From positions 185,008 through 249,007 of the forward strand of contig CAZQHK010000001.1 in assembly GCA_964593455.1 (NCBI GenBank): a DNA stretch of 64,000 bases, written 5' to 3'. The translations under genes and the position numbers were made by a program. Positions 42,899 to 52,123 of the stretch are shown one piece after another (the stretch's first letter is position 1; every line of letters starts with the position of its first letter). The notes under the pieces are model-generated. The model saw only the letters and a list, made by a program, of their open reading frames with translations, had not been told where the DNA came from and searched no databases. Source of the stretch: CAZQHK01 sp964593455 (GTDB lineage: Bacteria; Muiribacteriota; CAYSPT01).

Positions 42899-45133
42899 GT
42901 GATTACGAAACGAGGTCGCCTGGTTGTTTCTGTCCTGTTACTGTCAGTCGTGGCGTGTTCCTGGGCCACGGCGGCACAGTTAAAAGATTCGGGGAGTGAA
43001 GACTTTCGCCAGGGGCGGTTTGCAAACGTGGCCCTCGATTCACGGGGTTTTATAACCGGAGCTCCCGGTCTGAACCGGTTGCTTGAATTGGACCAGGCGT
43101 TCGTCTGGTGTGCCGTGAGTGGTTCCGGTGGCAAACTGTTGGCCGGCTGCGGTAACGACGGCACGATTATCCGATTCACCATGGATGGCTCATCGGAAAC
43201 GTTGTGCCGGACAAACGAACTCGGAGTGATGAGTCTGTTGCCTCAACCGGATGGCAGCGTCCTGGCAGGCACTTCTCCCAACGGGCTGGTGTACAGGATT
43301 GACCAGGAAGGCCGGCATGAATTGCTGGCTGAAACAGGTGATAGATATGTGTGGTGTTTGCTTAATCGTGGCGACGAGCTGCTGGCTGCTACCGGCCCCG
43401 GTGGGCAGGTGGTTCGAGTAATTGAGAGCGAAGCAGCAAAACCGGTGGCAAAAGTTCAGGAGAAACACGTTCTCTCCATGGTTTGCGGTCCGGAGGGAAC
43501 GCTGTATCTGGGTGTCAGCGGCACCGGAATGGTTTATTCGGTGAATCCCGGTGTTGGGTCTCCTGAAATAGTGGCGAAACTGTCACGGGCCGATGTCAGA
43601 TCGTTGTTAGTTGATAAGAAAGGTAATCTAATTGCTGTTGCCGCCGGGGAAGCGGCCATGGAGGAATCTGTAAATGGCCACGGAAACGAAGAGTTGGGAA
43701 AAACTCCTGAAGACGGTGATTATGAGCCTCCTCGGTTTGAAACCGGAAACGACAGCAGTAAAATACCTGGCCGGAAAAGCCAGAAACCACCCCTTGATTC
43801 TGATCCTGTTGCCAGCAAGGAACCATCACCGGACCCTTTCTTAGAAGATGATATGGAAGATAACGGCGCACCATCTGTGTCCGGGATTACCGGTGAGGGT
43901 GCCGGTGCCGTCTATGAAATCAAACCGGATGGACAGGTAACGGTTCTCGCAGAGTTTAAAGAGATGATCCTGACTGCTTTTCTAACCAGGGACGGGGAAA
44001 TAATTGTCGGCGGCGCGGAAAAAGGGCGACTGTATAAAATCAACCGGCGGGGCGGGGTTACTTACCTGGGCCGTGTCCAGGGAGAGCAAGTGCTGGACAT
44101 TATGTCCCTGAAAGACGGACATCTGGTTCTCACCGTCGGTAATCCCGGTGGAATCTGGGTCTTGGACCCGAAAACAGCGGCGGCGGGAGAATTTACGTCC
44201 CGGGTCCTGGATGCCGGGTCTCATGCCTATTGGGGAGCTCTCCAGCCGGTCAGTGTTACTCCGGCGGGAACCTCTGTCACCGTCAGTACCCGGACGGGCA
44301 AGAAACTGCGGCCGGATGATACCTGGAACGGTTGGATGACACTTGGAGAAAATCCTGAAAACAAAATCAAATCGCCATCGTCCCGGTACATTCAATATCG
44401 TCTTAAATTGGCCCGATCAAAAACTGGTTTGGCTCCTTCAGTGCACGGTGTGACCGTCAATTACCGTAAACCAAACCAGGCACCGCGGGTTACCCCTCCA
44501 TCTGTCTCTTTCACCACGCCTTCGACACCCGGTGGAACCAATGATGAGCAAAATCCACCATATAAAGCCGAGCTTGCCTGGGAGGCTACAGACACCAATG
44601 AAGACACCCTATTGTTCGATCTTTTTTTGAAAAGCGAGCAGTACGGTTTCGAGCATAAGCTGACTCGTGACAGTATCGGGCAGTCCTCTTTCACGCTTGA
44701 TACCCGAGGAGTTCCCGACGGTCAGTACCGGGTCAGGGTTTTGGCCAGCGACAAGATACAGCACGGTATTGAAAAATCCATGACAGGTGAGGCCGTTTCG
44801 TATCCTTTTATCATTGACAACAGCCCTCCGTCGGTGACTGTTTCAAATGTATCGGTTAACGGGAAAACGGGAATCTGGACGGTAACCGTGGGCTGCGAAG
44901 ATGTCTGGTCTGCGATACACGGTGTACGGGTTTCCCTGGACGGAGAAAAGTGGGAGATAGTCCCGCCGTTAGATGGTATTTTCGACAGTCTGAAAGAAAC
45001 GGTTGTCTGGCAGAGTTCCGGGAACATGAAACCTGAATCAGGGCTCCTCCCGCGGCATTCGCTGGTGGTACAGTGCTGGGATGAACACGGCAACGCCGGA
45101 GCCGGCACGGTAGTATTTCCTGAAGGAGAATGA
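42899..45133 (+). CDS. Exported beta-propeller protein with Ig-like C-terminus
   Basis: A 744-residue protein with a signal peptide (GRLVVSVLLLSVVACSWATAA). Residues about 60-480 look like beta-propeller blades (for example AFVWCAVSGSGGKLLAGCGNDGTIIRF), interrupted near 250-330 by an acidic low-complexity insert. The C-terminal third has Ig-like or fibronectin-like beta domains (SFTTPSTPGGTND, SPPSVTVSNVSVNGKTG). GTG 42899 follows the S55 stop directly with SD GAGGAGAG. It may be the substrate or partner of the S55 protease (inference). Function unknown. Confidence 0.8.
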   Translation: MITKRGRLVVSVLLLSVVACSWATAAQLKDSGSEDFRQGRFANVALDSRGFITGAPGLNRLLELDQAFVWCAVSGSGGKLLAGCGNDGTIIRFTMDGSSETLCRTNELGVMSLLPQPDGSVLAGTSPNGLVYRIDQEGRHELLAETGDRYVWCLLNRGDELLAATGPGGQVVRVIESEAAKPVAKVQEKHVLSMVCGPEGTLYLGVSGTGMVYSVNPGVGSPEIVAKLSRADVRSLLVDKKGNLIAVAAGEAAMEESVNGHGNEELGKTPEDGDYEPPRFETGNDSSKIPGRKSQKPPLDSDPVASKEPSPDPFLEDDMEDNGAPSVSGITGEGAGAVYEIKPDGQVTVLAEFKEMILTAFLTRDGEIIVGGAEKGRLYKINRRGGVTYLGRVQGEQVLDIMSLKDGHLVLTVGNPGGIWVLDPKTAAAGEFTSRVLDAGSHAYWGALQPVSVTPAGTSVTVSTRTGKKLRPDDTWNGWMTLGENPENKIKSPSSRYIQYRLKLARSKTGLAPSVHGVTVNYRKPNQAPRVTPPSVSFTTPSTPGGTNDEQNPPYKAELAWEATDTNEDTLLFDLFLKSEQYGFEHKLTRDSIGQSSFTLDTRGVPDGQYRVRVLASDKIQHGIEKSMTGEAVSYPFIIDNSPPSVTVSNVSVNGKTGIWTVTVGCEDVWSAIHGVRVSLDGEKWEIVPPLDGIFDSLKETVVWQSSGNMKPESGLLPRHSLVVQCWDEHGNAGAGTVVFPEGE

Positions 45134-45558
45134 TTTACGTGCGATGGAAGGAAGACCCGGAGGGATACCTGGTAAAACTTTTCCCCGGAGAAGAGATTAT
45201 TAGATCTTTAACGCACCTCTGCCTGGAGAAGCGAATAGAGGGAGCGTCTGTTTCCGCCATCGGCGCTTTGAAAAAAGCGGAACTTGGCTACTTCGATGAT
45301 ACAACCGGAACCTACCTGACCCGGATGTTCGAGGGCGGTTTTGAACTGGTGTCTTTGCTGGGAAATATATCGGTCTTTCAAGAAGAGCCGAAGATACATC
45401 TTCACGCCTGTCTCGGCGACCATGACTATAATATTTTCGGTGGTCACCTGGTCTGGGGCGAGGTGTCGGTAACGTGCGAGTGCATCATCCGGGTTTTAAG
45501 CTGGAAACTGATCCGGAAAGAAGACCCGGAAACCGGACTTCCGTTGTGGGACCTGTAA
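45130..45558 (+). CDS. PPC (DUF296) domain protein
   Basis: A 142-residue protein with the PPC/DUF296 fold, which forms trimers and occurs in plant AT-hook proteins and bacterial stand-alone proteins. The signature is the PKIHLHACLGDHDYNIFGGHL stretch with three histidines. It overlaps the beta-propeller stop (ATGA), so it belongs to the same operon. Its role in bacteria is not established. Confidence 0.88.
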   Translation: MIYVRWKEDPEGYLVKLFPGEEIIRSLTHLCLEKRIEGASVSAIGALKKAELGYFDDTTGTYLTRMFEGGFELVSLLGNISVFQEEPKIHLHACLGDHDYNIFGGHLVWGEVSVTCECIIRVLSWKLIRKEDPETGLPLWDL

Positions 45559-45561
45559 CCC

Positions 45562-45936
45562 TTACATGATAGTCATCTGCCGGATAGTGAAGTCGAGGAC
45601 GTCGAAATCTACCGGTTTGGTCAGGTAGAGATCAAGATTTTCAGATAATCTCACCACATCGTTGTCTTCAGTAAAAACGCCTGATATTCCTATGATTTTG
45701 ATATCATTGAACTCTTCAGCGGTCCTGATTTTCTTGCAGATTTGCCATCCAGGCATATCCGGGATGACCATGTCGATCAAGAGCACTTGAGGAGGGTCGA
45801 TTCTGAGTTTTTCGAAAAGCTGGTCAACTTTCGAAGTGCCGAAAACCTTGAATCCTCGCTTCTCGAGCTCGTAGGTAAAAATGTGAACGGTATCTGGCTC
45901 GTCGTCGAGAAAGGCTATGGAAATCTGGTCATTCAT
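45562..45936 (-). CDS. Single-domain response regulator (receiver only)
   Basis: A 124-residue CheY-like receiver. The acidic pocket D11, D12, E13, the phospho-acceptor D55 in LLIDMVIPDMPGW and the LTKPVDFDVLDF segment with its Lys are present. No output domain. The ATG at 45936 has SD AAGGAG. It is convergent with the PPC gene and divergent from the envelope cluster, with its own promoter at 45984-46012. No histidine kinase is in the window. Confidence 0.92.
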   Translation of the reverse strand: MNDQISIAFLDDEPDTVHIFTYELEKRGFKVFGTSKVDQLFEKLRIDPPQVLLIDMVIPDMPGWQICKKIRTAEEFNDIKIIGISGVFTEDNDVVRLSENLDLYLTKPVDFDVLDFTIRQMTIM

Positions 45937-45983
45937 GCTGTAAGTCTCCTTGCCAGTGGGTAGGCACTCCATGCCTTGCCTTT

Positions 45984-46012
45984 AGTATAGCATAAATGAT
46001 GATACTTTTCAA
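45984..46012 (-). promoter_or_regulatory. Promoter of the response regulator gene
   Basis: On the minus strand TTGAAA (46012-46007), a 17-base spacer and TATACT (45989-45984), a near-consensus sigma70 promoter. The leader is about 45 bases. Confidence 0.6.
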
Positions 46013-46089
46013 GCAACGGCCCCGATTCAGCTTTTTTCTATAAATATAAGACACTCAAATGTCGAAACATTTTATGGAGGTGTATTTCT

Positions 46090-47403
46090 CTGCGTTTTGC
46101 AATTGGGTCGGAGACTGTGCTGCTGGTTTGCCTGGTGCTTTGTGTACTGTGTGCAGGCCCAGCCGTGTCCCGTATAGGTCCATTCGGTATATTGAAAGGG
46201 CGCGTGATCGATGCTGATACCGGTGTACCGATTACCGGCGCGTCGGTAGTCTTCAAGGTTGAAGGAGAGTCGATTGAGCTTCGCGACGAGGCCGCCGTCA
46301 CTCAGAGTAATGGCAAGTTCGTGATCTCACCCCTCTACGTGGGCCCCGGCTGCCTGGTAGTGGAAGCCAAAGGGTACCACACCTTACGAACTGTTGTGGT
46401 TATCAAGAACAGGGGAGTGGTGGCTTCTTTTAACGTACGGGAATTCAAACCCCGGAGTCAGCCGTTTGCCGCCGTGTCCGGTGATGGCAGCAGACGTCAG
46501 TCTGGAAAACTCCGATTTCCCCCAGCAGCTGCCGGGAAAAGTCTCGGAGGGAAAACTGCCGATAAACAGTCTGCTGCTGGTGATATCTCCACGCCCGTCC
46601 TCGACCGTAAAGGCGATGAGGAACTGGTCATTCTTATCAGCAAGCTCGATCGTGACCGGCTGGCTGGACACATCGTGAAACCACAAAATGGGGATGGTTA
46701 CAAGTTGGAACATCTTTTTTCAACGGTAAAACAACTTGATATAGGAGACGATGGCCAGACGATAGTTAGCGGACAGTCACTACCGGTGATTTCCATTCCA
46801 GAAGAGCACCTATTGGCTCCCGGTACGAGCTGGGAAGATTCCGGAGAAACATACGTTCTGGTCGATCCGGCAGCTGTTCCCGAAGCGGTTGAATTTGTAC
46901 CTGATGAGCAGCCAGTCGAGGAGAAGATATTATTCTCACCATCCCCCGGATCTTCCGAGAAGGAGAAGGTACTTTTGTCCGATGCTCAAGAACCCGGGGA
47001 AAATGCCGATACCTATTCCGAATACTCGGAAGACTCGGATACTCCTATGTCGGTAGTGTCCGATCAGGAGAAACTTGAACATTCGGGCGGGTGGCAGATG
47101 CTAAACCCCGCAGCCGAAGAGAAACCTGAAGATCTGGGTTTAACGGTTGTTTCTTTAATTGATGAGGTTACGAGCAAGCCCTTGAAGGGGGCGGTGATCA
47201 AACTTGATGGAGCTGAAGCCGAGACCATCGGAGGCGGGCATTATCGTCTGCCGGCGATGGAGCCGGGAGAGCACTACCTGTCGGTGGAGCTCGATGGGTA
47301 TGAAACCATCCTAAATGCCTTGGCTATCGGTGATAAACCCGAGCATTACACGCTGTATATGAAAACGTCAGAATCCGGTAAACCCGGAATCCAGAGGAGG
47401 TAA
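46090..47403 (+). CDS. Exported carboxypeptidase-regulatory-like domain protein
   Basis: About 437 residues with two carboxypeptidase-regulatory-like (transthyretin-fold) domains. One is near the N-terminus (LKGRVIDADTGVPITGASVVFKVE) and one near the C-terminus (VVSLIDEVTSKPLKGAVIKLD); between them is a Ser/Pro/Glu-rich linker. The signal peptide reads well from CTG 46090 (RFAIGSETVLLVCLVLCVLCAG), with SD GGAGGTG seven bases upstream; the first standard start, GTG 46117, would remove its charged N-region. Thus a non-standard CTG start is likely. It begins an envelope cluster with SLH and TPR proteins. Confidence 0.78.
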   Translation: MRFAIGSETVLLVCLVLCVLCAGPAVSRIGPFGILKGRVIDADTGVPITGASVVFKVEGESIELRDEAAVTQSNGKFVISPLYVGPGCLVVEAKGYHTLRTVVVIKNRGVVASFNVREFKPRSQPFAAVSGDGSRRQSGKLRFPPAAAGKSLGGKTADKQSAAGDISTPVLDRKGDEELVILISKLDRDRLAGHIVKPQNGDGYKLEHLFSTVKQLDIGDDGQTIVSGQSLPVISIPEEHLLAPGTSWEDSGETYVLVDPAAVPEAVEFVPDEQPVEEKILFSPSPGSSEKEKVLLSDAQEPGENADTYSEYSEDSDTPMSVVSDQEKLEHSGGWQMLNPAAEEKPEDLGLTVVSLIDEVTSKPLKGAVIKLDGAEAETIGGGHYRLPAMEPGEHYLSVELDGYETILNALAIGDKPEHYTLYMKTSESGKPGIQRR

Positions 47404-47410
47404 GGTGCTT

Positions 47411-49207
47411 ATGCGCGTATCACGAGGAGTCGGCCTGGCAGTACTGGTGGCCGTAACCTGGTTTGTGGCTGTTCCGGTGCTGGCCGGAAACATGAATATG
47501 CCCGGTGATCTGGAAAAGCATCCGGCGGAGCAGGCTGTCCAGAAACTATTGGCGAAAAATCGCGGTCCGGATTATTCCGAGAAAGAAACATTTTCTCCCG
47601 AACGGCCCATAACCAGGGGCGAGCTGGCCACGCTGCTCTGCCGGGTATTACCCACCGAGACCACGTCAAATCAAGGGTATACCGAGGAAAACAGCGCTCA
47701 CCGGTTCTACCGGGACCAGGTGCCGGCGAATCTGGCTGATAAAGGGTTCCAGAAATCGTTCGGATATGTGGAGACTATCGTCCGGCGCGGTTACATGGAG
47801 GCCGAGGACGGCAAGTTCCGGCCTAACGATCCGGTACTCGGCGGGGAGTTTTTGCAGATCATGCTCAAGGTACTCCAGAACGTACGGGAACCGTACTTAA
47901 CCATGCCCGACGTGGCCGACAGCGCCGAGAGTCTGAACCGCCATCTCACCCGTTACCAGGATGTGTCACTGCCTGCGTACTCTCATCCGGGCTGGATTCG
48001 CATAGCGGAGAACTACAACGTCCTACCGGCTTTTCCCGGTGAGAAAGGCGGGGAATCATTCGACCCCCGGAAACCTGTTTCCAGGGCACTGGTTTGCGCA
48101 ATTATCTCCAACCTGTTCATCAAGTGGGACGCTTGTTTTTATGAAGTTCCTTTCGGCCAGGAGTTAGGTAACCGGTCGCTGGACAAGATGTTCCGGCGCA
48201 TTGACGGCAGCACCGTCACTGAAGCCGAACTGGTAGAAGTGGCGCCGGGCCGGAAAACCTTCTCGGTCAGGTATAAAAAGCGGAAGATGGTAAAACTGAC
48301 TAACAAGATCCTCAGGACCGTATACATGGACAGCACTGAGATACTGACCCTGGGAGATGGAGCGCTGGTCCGGGTTTTCGACGGCGATACCCATAAATGT
48401 TTTACCTATCCCCAGGCGGTCTCCGAGCTCGAGTCATACGTGAAGAACAAGCGCAACCGCCGGCTCTACAAGCTGGGAGTTAATTTCCTCACCCTGCCGA
48501 GCCCTTTCCGTTACAAAGAGGATGAGTATACCGGTATCTTCAACGAGGTTGGTGAACAGATCAAGGTCAGGCAGGTGGAATACCTGGAGCTTCATTTAAT
48601 CCCGTATGACATAAAAGGTCGTATCGTCTGCAAGAAAGATAACGGTATGAAAGTGAAAGATCTGGAGCATGGTATTGTCCAGGTGGAATTCCATCCCCGC
48701 TCGGCGGTAAAACGGATAGTCATTACCGATCCCATGGACCGTATTCCCGATGCGGTAGATTCTTTCGTGAAACCCGAAAACGGTGTTATTTACGCCAACC
48801 CCTGGGATGCTTTCAAACTTGGCGAAACCGTGTATGTGAAACTCGAACGCGGCGAGGGCCTGAAAGTGAAAGAAGCGACTTCGTGGCTGCGTCGTATTGG
48901 TGTGCCCTCCAATGTCGACCTGGTAGAGAGGAAACTCAGGACACAATACTATCTCGATAAGTTTTACCAGTGTGACGGCCATGATTGGGAGAAAGTAACC
49001 GGTAAAGGGCTGATACTCTGGCGGTTTACCGGCGACCCGAATATGAATTACTGGCAGTCCGGAGGAATTGGCAACCTTTTCGAGTCATGGTCGCGCCTGC
49101 GTGAAGTGGACCTGTACGTGCAGCCTGACGACACGTTTCTTGGAAACCAGCGCGTGGAAGTTCCTGTGGAGCAGCGGATACTGTTCATCGAGGCCGTACA
49201 ACACTAA
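47411..49207 (+). CDS. SLH-domain envelope protein
   Basis: About 598 residues. After a signal peptide (RGVGLAVLVAVTWFVAVPVLA) come S-layer homology-type repeats in about residues 30-240: PERPITRGELATLLCRVL, FRPNDPVLGGEFLQIMLKV and FDPRKPVSRALVCAIISNLF. SLH domains usually bind pyruvylated wall polymer or peptidoglycan; in diderm Terrabacteria they tether the outer membrane. The C-terminal 350 residues are beta-rich and unfamiliar, with no obvious porin barrel. SD AGGAGG precedes ATG 47411 by ten bases. In an operon with the flanking envelope genes. Confidence 0.85.
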   Translation: MRVSRGVGLAVLVAVTWFVAVPVLAGNMNMPGDLEKHPAEQAVQKLLAKNRGPDYSEKETFSPERPITRGELATLLCRVLPTETTSNQGYTEENSAHRFYRDQVPANLADKGFQKSFGYVETIVRRGYMEAEDGKFRPNDPVLGGEFLQIMLKVLQNVREPYLTMPDVADSAESLNRHLTRYQDVSLPAYSHPGWIRIAENYNVLPAFPGEKGGESFDPRKPVSRALVCAIISNLFIKWDACFYEVPFGQELGNRSLDKMFRRIDGSTVTEAELVEVAPGRKTFSVRYKKRKMVKLTNKILRTVYMDSTEILTLGDGALVRVFDGDTHKCFTYPQAVSELESYVKNKRNRRLYKLGVNFLTLPSPFRYKEDEYTGIFNEVGEQIKVRQVEYLELHLIPYDIKGRIVCKKDNGMKVKDLEHGIVQVEFHPRSAVKRIVITDPMDRIPDAVDSFVKPENGVIYANPWDAFKLGETVYVKLERGEGLKVKEATSWLRRIGVPSNVDLVERKLRTQYYLDKFYQCDGHDWEKVTGKGLILWRFTGDPNMNYWQSGGIGNLFESWSRLREVDLYVQPDDTFLGNQRVEVPVEQRILFIEAVQH

Positions 49208-49238
49208 CGAGTGGTATAGATGATGGGAGATAACGGAC

Positions 49239-50015
49239 GTGTTTGGTAATCTTCTGAAAAAGATGATCGTCGAAATATCAGGCTCGGCCTGGACGATGGC
49301 GCTGATACTCGTGTTGCTGGTCACTTTTACCGGCACGGTTGAGGCCGGTAAGCTCATCCCCGGCACGGTTGAACGTCCCGACATTACCATCTTTCTCCTC
49401 GAAGGAGATCATATCCCGTTTTCATCTCTCTATATGTATGAAAGGGAAAACATCGTCTATGTCGACGTGGAATACCTGGCAGCCAAACTGGGCGGAGAGC
49501 ATTATGGTGTGCGCCAGGGTGAGTTTAAATTTAAGATCAGAGATCTAGTGGTGGTAGGAAAAGTGGGCAGCAATGAGCTCTACCTCCGAGGCCGTCTGGA
49601 AGGTCCCCATCATACCACCGTCTACGTGTGCGACAAGATCCGGATCGAGCATCGTATAAAAATGTATGAAGGTAATTTGCTGGTGCCGCTTGAAGATATC
49701 GCTGAAGTGCTGCAAGCGCGGTTGGGGACGACGGCGGGCCTGGCGGATGCCGGCTGCGGCCGGAAGGGACCCATTGTTATCGAGGTTCCCCTGCCGCCGA
49801 AGAAAAAAGTTAAAAAACCAAAGAAAAAACACGGGACCGACAAAGACTATGTTCCTTTCAAAGAAAAATACCCGATGTATCTCACGATAAACTGCGAATT
49901 TTCACCGCAGGACATACTCCGTCTGGACGTCCTGCAACCCTTTGATCCGGTTACAGTCCTGGTTCCTGAGGGGTCAGCACTCATGGTTCTGGGAACGACG
50001 GAGGAAAAACAATGA
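49239..50015 (+). CDS. Exported protein, unknown, with Lys-rich linker
   Basis: A 258-residue protein with an N-terminal membrane segment or signal (AWTMALILVLLVTFTGTVEA). The next 140 residues are beta-rich and slightly like copper-amine-oxidase N-terminal (stalk) domains (IPFSSLYMYERENIVYVDVEYLAAKLGG, YEGNLLVPLEDIAEVL), which bind wall or scaffold components. A Pro/Lys-rich linker (PPKKKVKKPKKKHG) and a short C-terminal part follow. Start GTG 49239; stop overlaps the TPR gene (ATGA). No clear family. Confidence 0.72.
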   Translation: MFGNLLKKMIVEISGSAWTMALILVLLVTFTGTVEAGKLIPGTVERPDITIFLLEGDHIPFSSLYMYERENIVYVDVEYLAAKLGGEHYGVRQGEFKFKIRDLVVVGKVGSNELYLRGRLEGPHHTTVYVCDKIRIEHRIKMYEGNLLVPLEDIAEVLQARLGTTAGLADAGCGRKGPIVIEVPLPPKKKVKKPKKKHGTDKDYVPFKEKYPMYLTINCEFSPQDILRLDVLQPFDPVTVLVPEGSALMVLGTTEEKQ

Positions 50016-51739
50016 AACAGTTTCTGGTCAAAATAACTTCCATACTCGAACCTATCGGGAAAAAGCTCGAACCGCTGGTTGCTAAATTGGCGCCAGTAGT
50101 CAAACCTGTCTGGGAGCGGGTAACCGGCGCTTTAAAACCGCTTATGAGCCGGTTGCCACTGGCTGACTGGTGGGCTAACCGGCGGCGCCGTGTCGTGATA
50201 GCGGCCAGTATCCTGGTAGCACTTATCGTCCTGGCGTTCGTTGGAAAACCGTACTTGTCCAAATGGCTGCCTGGAAAAGGTGGTAAGGATGTAACTGAAA
50301 CCGCCGGCGCCACGGTGGAACAGATCGCCGATGGGATGATACAGGTAGCCGGAGGAGAGAGTGTAGAGATAACATCTTCCGGTAAGACGGGAGCTGAGGT
50401 TGCAACCGTCGGAGAAACAACTCAAACTGCGTCTGAAACAACTGAAGAGGTAACCGGGGCAGCTCAACCCGAGCTGCCTTCCGTTGAGACTGGAACTTCC
50501 GCGGAGCTATCGCAGGATTCAAGCCCGTATTACTGGAACCTCAAGCTCACCATGGAAGAACTGAACGATACCATCGATCGTGATCCGGCCAACGTCAGAG
50601 CGTACACCATGCTTGTTTACACGCATATTCAGATTGCGGACGAGTTTCAGAAGGTAGCCTACCAGGCCCTGAAAGAATTACGGTCGGCCTACACCAGGTC
50701 CCGTATCACCGATTGGTTGAGCAATCTTTTTCCTGTGTCACCGTTCGAACCGGAATCGTATTATCTGGTATTAAACCAAGCGCTGGCGCCGGTCAGGGAG
50801 CTGAAAACATCCAGCGCTCCTGAACTTCGGCCTATGGCGGACCGGGTTCTGAACAACATGGATAAGGCTTATGATCAGTACACTTGTGCCCTGGGAGTTT
50901 TAGAGCGGATGCAGATCAGGTTTGACAGCTCGCCGTGGCCTTTCCGGGTGGAAGGGTTACTTCGGTTGTCATTGGGCGAAGAAATGGACGCTCTAAAACG
51001 TTTTGAAACGGGAGCTGATACTTTCAAAGACGGAGAGTGCGCCAACTCTGCCGGCATGATCTGGATGCGCAGGTCTGAGCTAACCGCTGATGAAGCTGAA
51101 GCCGTCATAGCCCGGAAAAAGGCTAAAACATGGTTTGAAAAAGCGATAAAGTGGTCGCCCAAAATGGCCCAGGGGCACAACAATCTGGGTTTGATCCACT
51201 TGCTTGAATCGGAAAAAGCCACTGCGAAATCGAAGAAAGCCGGGAAAAAGGTTAGTTTCAGCAAGGCCGAGAAGGCTTTTTCAACAGCCAGCAAACTTCA
51301 CGGCGACGAGAGCAATGACCGGTCTCGGGGTAACCTGGCAGTGGCCTATTACTACAAGGGAAAACATAAGAGGTTTGCCGAAAAGGAGATCAGGCAAGCC
51401 TACAGCCGTAATCCTTCCACCGGTGAAAACATAAACAATCTGGGCTGCATGGAGATCCAGTGGGGCGAATCCTCCCTGGCCAGAGACCACTTCAAAGAGG
51501 CGGTCAACTGGATGCCGGGTAGTTCCCTGGTGTGGAACAATTATGGTTTTGCCCACCTGGTGTTAGGGGAATTGAAAGAGGCTAAAGATATCTTCAAAAT
51601 GGCCGGTACCGACCCGGCCATCCGGCTCAATCTCAGTTTCACCTACCTGAAGATGAAGAGTAAAGGTGAGAAAGTAAGGGCGCCCATGGCGCCGCCGACT
51701 CCCGGTTCCATCGTCGATCCGACCGTGGAAGAACTCTGA
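50012..51739 (+). CDS. Membrane-anchored TPR protein
   Basis: A 575-residue protein: an amphipathic N-terminus of short repeats with Pro (ILEPIGKKLEPLVAKLAPVVKPVWERV), a membrane helix near residue 65-82 (VVIAASILVALIVLAFVG), a Thr/Glu-rich linker, and then a helical region with TPR motifs, clearest at the end (NNLGLIHLLESEKAT, NLAVAYYYKGKHK, NNLGCMEIQWGESSLARDHFKEAVNWMP, NNYGFAHLVLGELKEA). It overlaps the preceding gene by ATGA and ends the envelope operon. Likely a periplasmic scaffold. Confidence 0.85.
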   Translation: MKQFLVKITSILEPIGKKLEPLVAKLAPVVKPVWERVTGALKPLMSRLPLADWWANRRRRVVIAASILVALIVLAFVGKPYLSKWLPGKGGKDVTETAGATVEQIADGMIQVAGGESVEITSSGKTGAEVATVGETTQTASETTEEVTGAAQPELPSVETGTSAELSQDSSPYYWNLKLTMEELNDTIDRDPANVRAYTMLVYTHIQIADEFQKVAYQALKELRSAYTRSRITDWLSNLFPVSPFEPESYYLVLNQALAPVRELKTSSAPELRPMADRVLNNMDKAYDQYTCALGVLERMQIRFDSSPWPFRVEGLLRLSLGEEMDALKRFETGADTFKDGECANSAGMIWMRRSELTADEAEAVIARKKAKTWFEKAIKWSPKMAQGHNNLGLIHLLESEKATAKSKKAGKKVSFSKAEKAFSTASKLHGDESNDRSRGNLAVAYYYKGKHKRFAEKEIRQAYSRNPSTGENINNLGCMEIQWGESSLARDHFKEAVNWMPGSSLVWNNYGFAHLVLGELKEAKDIFKMAGTDPAIRLNLSFTYLKMKSKGEKVRAPMAPPTPGSIVDPTVEEL

Positions 51740-51760
51740 TCAATCGGTTGATCCCCTGTC

Positions 51761-51783
51761 ATTCGCCGGCTTGACCGGCGAAT
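51761..51783 (+). terminator. Hairpin after the envelope operon
   Basis: A nine-base perfect stem, ATTCGCCGG and CCGGCGAAT, with a five-base loop, 22 bases after the TPR stop. No T-run follows, so it may be a rho-dependent or mRNA-stabilising hairpin rather than an intrinsic terminator. Confidence 0.45.
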
Positions 51784-51867
51784 CCACTTGAATATCACTC
51801 TCTTAATTGTTATTAAACAACTTGATTGGTTTTTCAGCTTTTCATTCTTATCTCTATTCCATTTCTA

Positions 51868-52066
51868 ACTTTCTATGCTCAAAATTCAGAGGGTGGTAAA
51901 GAAGGTGATATCTATAAACTGATTTTGTTGTGAGTGGAGAGGTAGGAGATTTATATTTTACCCTGGCGGAGGCTGGTTTTTTCCTCCGAAGCTGTGTGTA
52001 AACATTGAGATGTAGCGAAAACTGGGTGGTCTCGCCCTCTAGCAAGATAGCAGAAGCGTGGAAAGT
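51868..52066. repeat. Dispersed intergenic repeat, copy B
   Basis: About 199 bases from CTTTCTATGCTC (51869-51880) to GAAGCGTGGAAAGT (52053-52066), which are imperfect inverted repeats of each other. It contains AGAGGGTGG, the core AACATTGAG (52001-52009) and the CTGGGTGGTCTCGCCCTC hairpin segment (52022-52039). It lies directly upstream of the promoter of the riboflavin operon. Confidence 0.65.
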
Positions 52067-52079
52067 GATTTTGAAGATA

Positions 52080-52109
52080 TTGACAAATGATTTGGTGTTG
52101 TTGTATATT
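52080..52109 (+). promoter_or_regulatory. Promoter of the riboflavin operon
   Basis: A consensus TTGACA (52080-52085), an 18-base spacer and TATATT (52104-52109). Transcription would start near 52116, a few bases before the FMN riboswitch, the expected layout. Confidence 0.75.
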
Positions 52110-52123
52110 TTCTGTAGTAACAA

